Below are positions 35,115-46,530 of a DNA stretch of 64,000 bases, in pieces (the stretch's first letter is position 1; each line of letters opens with the position of its first letter). This stretch comes from Dichetophora obliterata (taxonomy: Eukaryota > Arthropoda > Insecta > Diptera > Sciomyzidae). The position numbers and the translations under genes are program-made. The stretch lies in assembly GCA_963920525.1 (NCBI GenBank), contig OY986435.1, positions 224,905,293 through 224,969,292 of the forward strand, written 5' to 3'. The notes under the pieces were generated by a model. That model was given only the letters and a program-made list of their open reading frames with translations. It did not search any database and had not been told where the DNA came from.

Positions 35115-36500
35115 TATACGAATTTTCATGCTAATCGGAGGAAAATATTTTATATTTTCACCATTTTTAGTATAGTTAGCGAACGTAACAATATAAACTA
35201 AATTACCAAATTTTAGTCTAATACAACCAAAACCATCCTAAATACAGCATTTATGTTGATTTTAGATGAAGTCGGTAAAAGAGGGTGTGGCAAACTATTA
35301 TCAATTAAAACGTCTAGAACTCAAAACAAATCGAGTGCCAAAATTTGAGCTTAATTAAGTTTATACCTTCGAACTTTGTGATTCACTTCATGCTTATTCA
35401 CTTAAAAACGCTCGTAGACATAGTGCGACCATGCCCACTTTTCGTACCGATGCTAAAAGTAGGGGAGAGGAGGGTAATATCGTACACCTAACTTTATGCA
35501 TAATTTTCTTTGAATCTATTCAATACAAGACACAATTTTACGTTTCAAGTTGTACTGTAATCAGTTTAGTTTTATATAAATAAAGCACGCTTAAATATTA
35601 CCACTAATATAGTGTAAAAAAAAAGAAATTATTATATGTCGTGTGTACGAAATTACCCGACACTTGAGTCTAATTTCGTACATTTTTTATTGAATTCCAT
35701 ACATAATTAGAAGGATCTATACAGTATGAATAAAGGTATTTTATATACAAATAAAACAACATTTCTAACAAATATAATTGAAATTTTTAACAAAACATCG
35801 TTAAAAATTTCTGTTAACAATTTGTTAACAATTTTCTAGCGTCAAAATATTATAACCGCAAGCGCAAAATCACGTTACATTAACTCGCAGCAAAACTATG
35901 GTGCATACTGATGCAATAACTTGCGAGGTTGCGTATCACTACTAAAAGAATGGGTGTGATAAGGAAAAACATATGTAATTAGATTTTTTCCTTAGAAACG
36001 CTGCTGTACGAAATTTACCGCTGTACGGTATTACCCTCCTCTCCCCTAACCATACGAACTATGTAACCAAATTTTAATCTTACACAACCAAAACCGTCTG
36101 AAATATAGGATTTTCATTGAGTTGTGGGCGGTAAAAGGGGCGTGGAAACCCATTTTAAGTACAATTGCCGACAGTTAGCTTACAAACTAAATTACCAAAT
36201 TTTAACCTTATATGACCAAAACCTTCTGAAATATAGCATTTTAATTGATTTGTGGGCGGTAAAAGGGGGCGTGAAAACCCATTTTTAGTACAGTTTCCGA
36301 CAATAAAATAAAAAATATATTACCAAGTTTTAGTCTTATACGACCAAAACTGTCTCAAATATATAGTTTTTATTGATTTGTGGGCTGTGTGGAGGGCAAA
36401 AGGGTGTGGCCAGAATTTTGTCTTTTAGAAACCGTTACTTTATACTTACAAACACAACAAAAAATCCCGAAGCAAATAGGACGCTTCGTTCTTGAGATAT
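35115..36500 (-). mobile_element. Helitron-like repeat, copy C (module 1 only)
   Basis: Contains the ~130-bp units (GGGCGGTAAAAG...GACCAAAAC...CCAAATTTTA) in the orientation of copy D. It begins at CGAATTTTCAT, just short of the module junction hairpin seen in A and D. Module 2 is absent. The MITE 35462-36046 interrupts it. The 5' end lies near 36480-36530 but is not precise. Confidence 0.72.
35462..36046. mobile_element. TA-duplication MITE (GGGGAGAGGAGGG ends)
   Basis: Ends are GGGGAGAGGAGGGTAATA followed by (T/C)CGTACA, and the complement. TA flanks both sides (35460-35461 and 36047-36048). Copies A and D show the empty site as GAAAGTAGCCATACG. The inside repeats GTACGAAATTACC-type words in both orientations, reminiscent of transposase-binding repeats. 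585 bp, non-coding. Confidence 0.88.
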
Positions 36501-36537
36501 TGAATTTCAAACACATTTCACGACTTTGTTTTATATA

Positions 36538-37423
36538 CAGTTGCGGTCAAAATAATAGCAGTGGTCTTATATTCAGACGTGTTTGGATAAATAATACTAG
36601 TAAATAATAGATAAATAATACTACGAATACAAATTTTGGATCCGGTAAACCGATTATCATTCCTAGATGTACTTTCCATACTCGTTCCAAATTTGTACTC
36701 AGTTTTCTCCCATATTGTAACATTTTCAAGATACAGGGTGTTTTACGTTTTTGGCACGTGTTTAGTATTATTTATATAGAATCTAAACTACTAACCATAA
36801 AATAGAAAATAATATTTTCTTTTTTAGGAGAAATATCAACTTTTCCATCAATATATCAACCATTTTCGTGTTACGTGTTGTAGCGGAGCTAAAATTTTAA
36901 GATAACCCAACGAAATATCAACAAATTATTGTAATTTTTATTTTAGCAGAGCTGTTATCATCCAAAGTTAGAATTTAGAAAAAACCTGTTGATTAAGAGT
37001 ATTTTTACATGAAAAACAGACATTTTATATTTGGACGATTACAGCTCCGCTAAAACAAAAGATGCCAAATTTGCTGATATATCGTTTGATAATCTCAAAA
37101 TTTTAGTTCTGCTACAGCACATGATACGATAGTGGTTGATGTAGTAATGGAAAATTTGATAATTTTTCTAAAATACAAAATGTTATTTTTTATTTTATGG
37201 TGAGTAGTTTAGATTCTAGATCTAACACGTGCCAAAAACGTAAAACACCCTGTATCTGGAAACTTTTACAGTATAAGAGGAAACTGAGGACAGGTTTCGA
37301 ACCAGCGATGAAACTACATATAGGAACGATAATGGGTTTACCGGATCCGAAATTTGTAGACAAGTATTGTTTATACAAACATGTGTGAATATAAGAGTAC
37401 TGCTATTATTTTGACTACAGCTG
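36538..37423. mobile_element. Palindromic Tc1-like MITE
   Basis: The left end reads CAGTTGCGGTCAAAATAATA. The right end (complement) reads CAGCTGTAGTCAAAATAATA. Matching continues through GCAGT, CTCTTATATTCA and TGTTTG. TA flanks both ends (36536-36537 and 37424-37425). Arms 36538-36731 and 37255-37423 are inverted copies. A second palindrome occupies the axis. No transposase. Confidence 0.88.
36734..37252. mobile_element. Palindromic mariner-type MITE at the axis of the outer palindrome
   Basis: Ends are CAGGGTGTTTTACGTTTTTG plus GCACGTGTT, and the complement. TA lies outside both (36732-36733 and 37253-37254). The two halves mirror each other loosely (AGCTCCGCTAAAA/TAGCGGAGCTAAAA). Joining the outer flanks at a single TA gives AAGATATCT, so the insertion is exactly at the outer symmetry axis. 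519 bp. Confidence 0.8.
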
Positions 37424-37429
37424 TATATA

Positions 37430-39800
37430 CTAGCGGGCCCGACAGACGTTGTATTGCCTCAATTCAACTAATTTCTTTGTGATCATTTTCATTTTGAGAA
37501 TTTTTTAAAAGTATGGAAGTGCCCAAACAACGTGCCATTCGAGCCAGACATGACACACTTTTGTTTTTTAAGCTTCAATTCGTGACTATCAAAATCATCT
37601 TAAATAATATGGGTGGGTGGTAAAAGGGGGTGTGGCTTTTTTTATAAATGGAGATGTTAACCTTAATAGCAAATGTTGTATATATGGTGGCCCAAGGTGT
37701 TTCCATTCCTGAGATGTTAAGAGACACAGCATGAACGATTGTGTAAACATGGAAGGGCGGTAAAAGTAGTCGTAAAAACATTTATATATACAGTGACCAC
37801 TATTGGGCCTCGTAGCACATATACACCAAGTTTTATTACAAAACATGCAAGACTTGGTAATTATAATGCTTTCTGAAAAGTGATTATAGTTATATTTTGA
37901 CCACGCCCGTATTTAGCTGAGTTGCCGAGAGTAGCCATACGAACTAAATTACAAATTTTTTTTCCAGTACAGCAAAAATCGTCTGATATATAACATTTCA
38001 ATTAATTTATGGGCGAATATAGAGGGTGTGGCAACTTTCGTTTTTTTATTACTTGAGATATAAACCTTGATAACAGATGTTGTAATTTTGGTGGCCTAAG
38101 ATGTTACCGTTCCTGAGATCTTAAAAGATACTGCACAAACGATTTTGTGTGTAAAGACCACCCACTTGGTCTCATGGCACATATACACCAAGTTTCAATA
38201 TAAAAACATGCTCAACTCAGGTCTTATCTTTCGTACCTGTAACACACAAAAAGCTTTTAGTACTAATTTTATTTTTTGTTGAAATAGAAAAAAAAATAAT
38301 CAAAAATGAAAGTGCGGGCTTTGAAAGTGAATAACTCAGTCATGTTACAGAGCATTTCTCTTTCTTTTTTTTTTAAATTTTAATTAATTGTCCGTCCAAT
38401 CGTGTTTCAATCTTTTTTATTTTCGTTTCCCTTCTAATTTTTATAATTTTCCAAAAACAACCTTAACGAATTTCTTTATTTCGCAAAAAAACTTTGGTAA
38501 AAATATTTGTTGTTGGAAAAATATTCAAAACCAAAAATGGCTTTTTTAATATTCTTTCATATGGTATGCATAATTTTAGGGTTTATTTAAAGATTCTTTC
38601 GTAAAAATCTAAAATCGATATAACGATATAAATCATGACTATATATATACAGACTATATAAAAATCAAGACTATCTTAAAAATGTATGTAGTTTTTTTTT
38701 TGTTGATGTTTATACATTTTGTATTTTTGTAATTTTTTTGCATAAAAAGTAATGGTGTTGTGAAAGGATCATTACAATTTCTCAACTCGTTTCTGAGTAA
38801 TACTCTCAAATACCCCTTTAAACACTGTCACAGAAACAACGGTGCAACCTACCGGGTCAAACTTTAGATATAAATCACCTACAGACCCAGCCGCAAACAC
38901 ACACCAAATTTCATCAAAATCGGTCCAGCTGCTTGGGAGGAGTTTAGTGACAAAGCCATGTACAGAAGAATTTTATGTATAAAGATATTCCCCGGCAGAC
39001 GTCGTCCTGCCACTGCCTTACTGCTATACACGAATTTTCATCCTAATCGGAGAAAAAATTTTATATTTTCACCATTTTTAGTATAGCTGCTGAACGTAAT
39101 AACATAAACTAAACTACCAAATTTTAGTCTAATGCAAACAAAACCGTCCAAAATATTGCATTTTTGTTTATTTTTAGGCGGTAAAAGAGGGTGCGACAAA
39201 ATATTTTCCCTTAAACCATCTAGAACTCAAAAAAAAATCGAGTGTTAAAATTTGAGCTTAATTAAGTTTATACCTATTGAACTTTGATTCACTTCGTGCT
39301 TATCCCCTGAAAAAGGAGCGTAAACATGGTGCGACCACGCCCATTTTTAGTACAGTTGCTGAAAGTAGCCATACGAACTATTTAACCAAATTTTAATCTT
39401 ACACGACCAAAATCATCTCAATTATAGCATTTTCATTGAATTAGGGGCGGTAAAAGAGGGCGTCGAAACTTATTTTAAGTACAATTGCCGACAGTAAGCC
39501 TACAAACTAAATTAACAAATTTTTACCTTATACGACCAAAAACTTCTGAAACATAGCGTTTTATTTGTTTTGTGGGCGGTAAAAGGGGGCTTAGAAACCC
39601 ATTTTTAGTACAGTTTCCGACAATAAAATAAAAGTGTTAAAAGTGTTGTCTTATAGGACCAAAACTGTCCCAAATATATAGTTTTTATTGATTTGTGGGC
39701 AGTTAAAGGGGGTGTGGCAATAGTTTTGTCTTTTACAAACCTTGTCCTTATACTTACAAACACAACAAAAAAATTCCGAAGAAAAAACCTATTAGATATA
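37430..39800 (-). mobile_element. Helitron-like repeat, copy D (most complete)
   Basis: Best single copy, about 2.4 kb without insertions. Read on the minus strand it starts near 39800 and passes through the ~130-bp units and the junction hairpin (about 38990-39010). It then reads GACCCGGTAGGTTGC and ends in GGGCCCGCTAG at 37430, followed by T, the Helitron A/T target rule. There is no coding sequence, so mobilisation would depend on a Rep/helicase from elsewhere. It serves as the empty-site reference for copies A, B and C. The exact 5' start is uncertain. Confidence 0.75.
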
Positions 39801-39869
39801 TAGATGGAGATTAGATGGAAAACTGTGAAGTTTATAAAAAAGACACAGTTTCGATAGTATCGTAAGTAT

Positions 39870-42800
39870 CAGAGAACTGCAATGAGTATCCGACAGAATT
39901 CGGATACTCAAATCATACCCGAGTGTCGTGCTGTTCTGAACTCTATCCATACTTAATAATATGTGTAAAATACTTATAGGCATTCGGCTCATTAGCATTT
40001 TTTCGGTTATAAGTACATTCTCATATCCGAGAGCGGCGTGATCCGATCCACTTCGAGCCGTTTTCAATGAGTGCGTTGAGTCAGTTTGTTACAAAAGCGC
40101 TCGATCCGAATGTATTTTGAGTGTACTCTGAGTACTGCTCCTTCTCTGCCAACGTCTCTTAGCGTTAATTAGTTTTTTTTTTGTGTATGCACTTTTCATA
40201 AGTATTTGTCTGCAGGCCATGTGAGCTCTCATTTTTTGTTTTTTCTCGAAAACGAGTTTTTGGTATTTTATTGTTGCACTCTATGGAGAAAGAAACAATA
40301 ACAACGCTTGTGATTTTGGTTTGTTAGACATAAACAAAAATAACACAAAACCAAAAGGCCGGCGCACAGTGGTTAAAAGTTGGAAATAAATACCAAAACT
40401 GATGATCTCTTATTGTGATTTTTTTTTCTTTGCGTTGCTTAAGAATATTCAAACTCACATGATTCCAAAATATTTATCAGAAATATATGTATATAGGTTT
40501 TCTGTGTAGACGCCTTAATATACGATTGATGTAAAAATGTTGAAAAAATTTCGTAAAATATTGATATTTTTCAAGAGTTATTACAGACAATTGAGAAAAC
40601 GTATTGCAATCTCGTTTTTTTAAGTACACAAAACATTATTGAAAAAGTTTTTTGCATTCTTGAAATATTTTTTTTTTTATTTTTGCAATAAATTTCTTAT
40701 GCAAAGTTGATATGACAAAAAAACGTAAATTTATTTTTTTGCAGAATAAAATATAATGATCTATGGATGTCGACGATATTTTAAATAAAGAAATGCTTTT
40801 ATTGGACTGTAAGTTGAGCGATTAAAAAAACTGACAGAAATTTTTGAGTCCTTGAACTACATTTGGTAAATGCGTTTAGAAGAAAATATAGATATGTTTA
40901 GTCTCAAGTTTTATTGCTATAGTCATTTTCTTTAGTATTATTTGAGGCATTTTTTGTTTAAAGATCACTTCTTACGAGTTAAAATCGTTAAATTTTTAAT
41001 GTAAATAGTGAAAGCATTTACTTACTAAATACGATAAATGCTTTAAAAATGTTATCATTCTTCTTTTGCAATACTTTATATTTGCAGAGTACTTAAATAT
41101 TCTATAGTGTGTTTCTCAATCTATTAATCTACTATGTTAATATTTATTAAATATTTTTTTAAATAATTACAACTAAATTGAATTAGTAAAACAGTAATGT
41201 GATATGTATAAAGTTAAATTAATTCACATTATCTTATAGCTTACTATGAAACATTTTAATGAATTTCGCAATAAAATGCTTTCAAAACTATTCAGACATT
41301 CAAATTCCCTTGTCAAGAAATGTTCTTCAAACATCTTCAATTAGCTGAAAGTGAAATATATATTCTTTGATTCTAAACAACAGAATTAGAATACGTACAC
41401 GGAGAAAATTAATTTGCTTGAATCAAGCAAATGTTTTGCTCAGAAGCAAATCAGCAAAACTTTGCTCAATCACAATGTGATTTAAGAAAAAGATTGCTAA
41501 ATTGCAATCACTCCTCGATTATTTAGGAAAAAGCAAAATTTTGATTACATTCAAATTTTTACTTAATTTCAGCAAAAATTTGCTAAGTTATTATAAATGG
41601 GAGGAGCAAATGCTTACTTAATTCAAGGAAATATTTGCTTAGTTGTTATATATTAGAAAAGCATATTTTGATTAGTTTTTGCTAAAATTTTGCATAATGT
41701 TGAAGTGGCTTAGAATCAAGCGCAAGTTTTGCTTAACCACAATACTAATTTTGCAAACAGTTTTCTCCGTGTATGCAAGCCATGTTTTTATGCTACACGA
41801 CCTGTGCTCACATTATCACAATGCTAAAAAGTATGCTATTATCTTTTTTAACTGTTGATAGTATCACATTTACAACCAGTGCCAATTTGTGGCAAAAAGC
41901 ATGAGGTTCACTCCTTTTTTTGGAATTCAAACGAAACGATAAGCTTTTTTTTGATGATTTTTTTTTGTTTTTATAAAAAGCAAACAAATAATATTTTTGA
42001 ATACTATAAACCTTTAATTTAGACAGTTTAGATGCAGCGCTTCATTGAACTTGGAATACGGAAAAACACGTGAAGTGGAAAATTTCGTATGGGAGGTGGG
42101 CGTGGCAGAAAATACTTTTTTTATAATAGACATATATTGAAGATTTCTGACAGAATGGTTCTTGTATTGGTTTAAGACAAAAAAAATATGGCGTTTTAAA
42201 TATTTGTGTTGTATGGGAGGCAGGCGTGATTGAGGGCGGATTTAAAAATATTTTTGTGTGTATTCTAATAAGGCAAATTCCAAATAATACACAAAATTTA
42301 ATTGGTTTACGATGAGTCCTTCTATTTATTGACAACTTTTGTATGGGGCTCAACCACTGTGCGGCGCACGTGTCTGTTTGCTTCTTGTGCGTAAACACGT
42401 GCAATAGAAGTGTAATTTATATTATGCGCATGTGATTTGGTAACTGAAGGCTACAGAAAAATAAAAAATACTTTACAAATTTAATAATAATTGCTGATTG
42501 CAGAATATGAATGACTTACGATACTATCGAAACTGCGTATTATTTTTAAGCCTTAACAACGTTACCTCATGCGCAGCTTTCAATGTGCACGATAAAAACA
42601 AAAAGCAACACAAGAATAACACATCTGTTATTCAGCATTTAGATATGCGTAGGAAAAAATAGCACAAAACAAATACAAAAAACTCGCTCACTATTTACTG
42701 CTGCGCTCTACTGCGCTCTCTTTCATATCCGTGGCAGATGAGCCGAGTGATTCGGCTACTTGTGTCGATTATGAGTATTTGGGCAAGTAGGATAAGTATC

Positions 42801-43023
42801 AGCAAGACGACAACAACCATAAGTATTTATGAACCGAAAAAACCCGATCTTTCCTGATCCGACTCATGACTTAGGATACTCATATTTATTTGAGCCGCCG
42901 CATTCTAGCTTCGTAGAAGAGAATATGAGTCGAGTTGTGTGCGCTTAGGGTGAGTAGGTTTTTGTACTTATTTTTTTCGGATATACTCAGAGTCGCAAAA
43001 AAGCTATCCGTTGCAGATCTCTG
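39870..43023. mobile_element. hobo-like hAT element, 3.15 kb
   Basis: The left end CAGAGAACTGCA equals the 12-bp hobo terminus as I recall it. The right end (complement) is CAGAGATCTGCA. A perfect 8-bp duplication GTAAGTAT flanks it (39862-39869 and 43024-43031). Both terminal ~250-400 bp are crowded with GAGTATCC/GGATACTC and GATCCGA words in both orientations, likely transposase-binding subterminal repeats. No transposase frame is recognised although the length would allow one. MITE 41398-41771 is nested inside. Confidence 0.87.
41398..41771. mobile_element. MITE packed with AGCAAA/TTTGCT words
   Basis: Ends are CACGGAGAAAA and its complement. TA flanks both (41396-41397 and 41772-41773). 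The 374-bp interior has about a dozen AGCAAA or TTTGCT hexamers in both orientations, spaced a few tens of bases or less. Non-coding; Tc1/mariner-type by target duplication only. Confidence 0.78.
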
Positions 43024-43031
43024 GTAAGTAT

Positions 43032-43430
43032 AGACGTAGAATTCCTTTTTATACAGTAATAGAGAAAAATTCTGGGTTTTTTCATGTAAATTCTTCAAAA
43101 CTTTTTTTAAAGTAGTTTACCTATGTACATGCTGAAAATAAACATTCGTTTTATTCGTACTCTAACTCATGGCAGAAACCAGGTAGGGCCGACTCGGAGA
43201 GGAATGAAGTAGAAAGCAGAGAAAAGCGACCTAGTTGTCAAATACAGCTGTTCATGTCAAGTAAAAATTAAGAACATCTAAAAACATTTCAGCTAACTGA
43301 ACCAACAATAATTAAACCAACAAATCTAAAACAATGACGCACAGAAAAGAGCATGATCACAGCGGTTGAGTAGCGTTGGAGGGGATGAACCGAATCGTCC
43401 ACAGGAAATAAACAGAAGTTTGCTTACTAT
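43032..43430. other. No gene seen
   Basis: Spacer between the hobo-like element and the inverted-repeat cluster. No homology recognised. Confidence 0.5.
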
Positions 43431-43700
43431 GTCCCGCTTTTCACTCGTCACTCAAGAAAATTCTCGAGCTTGCGGCGAAAGTAATTATTGCTCCGAGAGC
43501 AATAATTCTCTTGCTCTGGTAGCAAGATCTCCTTTTCTCGCTTTTCACTCGGTAATAATTGCCTTTGCCGCAAGCAGTTTGTTGATTATTCGCCCGCATG
43601 AGGGGGCTTACGAAAATCCCCATTAAACCCGAGTAGTCAACAAACTACTTGCGGCGAAAGCAATTAGTGCTCATAGAATTGCCGAGTGAAAAACCGCCCT
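43431..43700. repeat. Complex inverted-repeat cluster
   Basis: GCTTTTCACTCG occurs at about 43436 and about 43540. Its inverted form CGAGTGAAAAACCGCCC ends at about 43699. TTGCGGCGAAAG(T/C)AATTA occurs at about 43470 and 43651, and inverted as CTTTGCCGCAAG at about 43562. Arms 43540-43588 and 43632-43698 form a hairpin. Probably an internally rearranged MITE; no target duplication was found. Confidence 0.6.
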
Positions 43701-43745
43701 TTGCAGCACATACAGAACCAAAACAACAATATCAGCAGCTAGTAG

Positions 43746-44218
43746 CAACGTTGCCAGTTATGTTGGAAAAATTTCGTGGTAGTTTTTAATTGCCCTTAGG
43801 AATTTTTGTCTCTGGGAATTCCTATTAAATTTTTTAATTCAGCGTGGTATTTTTTAATTGGCGTGGAAATTCAGCGGGATATTATATAAATTTCCGTGGG
43901 AGTTTGGTAATATTCTTCTTACATTTTTTTTTTCTTTTTTAGTAAGCAAAGTTTCTCTTTGGTATTTCAAAATGTTTTTTTAAATTGTTTGTGCATATGG
44001 GACTTGTGGTATTTTTTAATGCGAATGAGATTTTTGCGGCAATTTTAAATGCATATGGAATTTGTGGTGGTATTTTTAAAACGCGTGGTATTTTTGTGGT
44101 AATTTTTAATGATCGTGAGATTTTTTTGATATTTTTTTATTGCGGAAGAAACTTTTTTGTTTATCTTTTCAATGGTAATTTTTGTTGTGTTTAATTTAAA
44201 TTTTAACTGGCAACTTTG
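43746..44218. mobile_element. hAT-type MITE with 8-bp duplication
   Basis: GCTAGTAG lies on both sides (43738-43745 and 44219-44226). Ends are CAACGTTGCCAGTT (left) and CAAAGTTGCCAGTT (right, complement). The inside is a degenerate array of GTGGTA(T/A)TTTTTAAT-type units. 473 bp, non-coding. Confidence 0.86.
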
Positions 44219-44587
44219 GCTAGTAGTAGTATATTTTTTTGTAGCCGCATACTCTCTGGCTCTCTAACTGCATGCATCTGTATTGTCTATTGCATTACAA
44301 CCCTACAAGCCATGAATGTTACTGTGCCAGCTAAACGGTACTTAAAACGGCAGCGTCTGATTTGCTGGTATGAAAACGACATGTTTTTGCACCTTTAAAC
44401 CGTTCTCTATATTATTGTAAAGTCCTTTTTTATATTTATCAAGAATCGAATTGAAATTAATGTCATATTCGCTTGATGCGTCGTTTGTTCTTGTCTTTTT
44501 TCCCTCTCTTTTTCACCCGTTCGCCAAAAAACTCTAAAATATGCATTGCATCCTGCATTGAAATCAAGTTTAAAATCGTTTATTGAG

Positions 44588-44749
44588 CTTTAGGTCAGGT
44601 TAGAACAATTAATTGCTCTAACTAGTTAATCAATCAGCTAATAAATCAGCTAGTGATGTTTTTTTTTCTTTTCATATTGAAAATGTTGATGCTGTTTTTT
44701 CTTTGAAAAAATTCGTTAGAGCAATAAATTGTTCTAACCTGACCTAAAG
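44588..44749. repeat. 162-bp fold-back, ~38-bp stem
   Basis: CTTTAGGTCAGGTTAGAACA plus ATTAATTGCTCTAAC at the left is mirrored at the right with one mismatch. The stem encloses about 90 bp. TA directly outside GGTCAGG on both sides could be a target duplication. Likely a small MITE. Confidence 0.75.
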
Positions 44750-44792
44750 TGATGTGTATTCATTTTATGTTTTACATACATATTAATAAAAA

Positions 44793-44880
44793 ACAACAAC
44801 AACAACAAAAGCAGCACAACAACGAACGACGTGATTACGAACCAAACAAGCAAACACAACAACAACAACAACAACCTTAA
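44793..44880. repeat. (CAA)n-rich microsatellite region
   Basis: Runs of CAA at about 44793-44806 and 44857-44875, separated by a diverged stretch. Transcribed low-complexity frames here are not genes. Confidence 0.85.
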
Positions 44881-44896
44881 AAACATCATAAGCAGT

Positions 44897-45366
44897 CATG
44901 ATACAAAGAACTACAGATAAAGTATTCCCGGCGCAACGAACAACATTTACTGCGCACATCGTCATCGGTGCTCGTCATATGTGACACTTGATGAATACAT
45001 TCTAAAGAAAATGTCAAAAAGAGACGAAGATAGCAAAGTGAAAATGAACAAACAGTCAAAATTCTGTCAAGCACATCAACCAACGTAGCCGCTTTTTGTG
45101 TAAATTGGTAAAAAAGGGAAAAAACACTCCTACAAAATATGCAAATTTTTTCACAAACAGTACTAAAAAATATAAAAACATGTGCTTTATTCAACAATAT
45201 TTATTTCATTTCAGTAAAACAAGTTTTCATAAGAAAATTTAGGCATTTTAAAATTTTTACACCCTTTGAATAAATTGTGTCTACGTTGCAACCAATGAGC
45301 ACCGTGCACGTCACAGCAAAGATGGCGGACATGCGCAATACTTTATCTGTAGTTCTTTGTATCATG
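44897..45366. mobile_element. MITE with perfect 9-bp target duplication (CATGATAC family)
   Basis: ATAAGCAGT flanks it on both sides (44888-44896 and 45367-45375). The ends CATGATACAAAGAACTACAG plus ATAAAGTATT are perfect inverted repeats of about 30 bp. It shares the terminal sequence and the GCGCATGTCCGCCATCTTTG block with 32696-33596. 470 bp, non-coding. Two members with 9-bp duplications make the family assignment firm, but the superfamily (Mutator-like, P-like or other) is open. Confidence 0.92.
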
Positions 45367-45375
45367 ATAAGCAGT

Positions 45376-46530
45376 TACTGCAGCTACGCAGCTAAGCAGC
45401 TTGTGCATTTCTCATACGAATTTATGAATTTTTCATCTTCTTAGATTTTGCTATTTTATTAGATATTCGTTTTATTTCCACTAAAACTGATATTTTGGCA
45501 TTTTTTTTTTCTTTGTACGATGAATATTAAAGGCTGTAGTTATACCCCAAAGTGTCAAATATCGCTTTGAAAAAATTCGTGAAACTGACCCCCATACTAA
45601 CCGCGCTGTAAGACGTAATTTTACGTCAAAAAATTCAAAGGATTTGGGTTTGGCGAAGCATATGATCATAAATGCATAAGGGATCTTTAAGTAGAGAAAT
45701 AAAAAAAATTAGAAAAATTATATATTGGAAAGTTTTAATTTCGTAGCGTAGGCGTTCAACTTTAACCTAATACACTTTTTAATTATATTTTCTTTTTTCT
45801 TGATATTTGTAAAACAAAATCACTCACCTGAGTGACATGTTTCCCTTTTTTTAAAGCATGAACTGGCTCAAAAAAGTAAACAAAGGTCTATCAATGTCAA
45901 TTTTATAACTTCTTTCGTAAAAAGCATACTTTTATCTTTCTCACACTATTATATGCAAAACTTTACAGTGGCTGCGGATTTTTGATGAATTTTTGAAAAA
46001 TGCTTTTATCGCGTATGATATACATACTTATCATACGTTGTCATTAATGGGTAAAGATATTTCAAATATTCGATTTTTTTTTTTTTAAATGTAAAATATT
46101 AACGGAGTTAACGCACATATTAGTAAGTCCCTAAAACTAATCATTAAAGCGTACCCTCCGATGCCTGAGAAGGTCCACAGGGAACTATGCAGTTTTCAAC
46201 GATAAAGCAATTCAATATGATTCGACCGAAAAGCCGGCGCCTTCCTGACTTTCTTAAATGGGATGTGTAAAAGCTAATTTAATTAGATACGATACAATTA
46301 CGTAAAAATTTTCATTATAATGTCCGGGTTGAAGTCACTTATGACGGTTTTGTTCTACGGGTTTACAGGGACCTTGTATGGGCTTTTATACAATATGCTC
46401 ATGATTTTTACTTCTCTGGAATTTTTATGTTAATTATTTGTTTTTATAGCTTTAATAGCTGAAACGCGGTGTGTTGTTGCCACTCCTCTATTGCCAAACG
46501 TTCATAAGGCGTTATTATAAAATTGCATTA
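45376..46530. other. No gene seen
   Basis: AT-rich; no homology, RNA gene or terminal repeat recognised. Confidence 0.5.

Noticed and set aside
44783..44965. Val-rich minus-strand frame
   Set aside because: Translation of the (CAA)n microsatellite complement.
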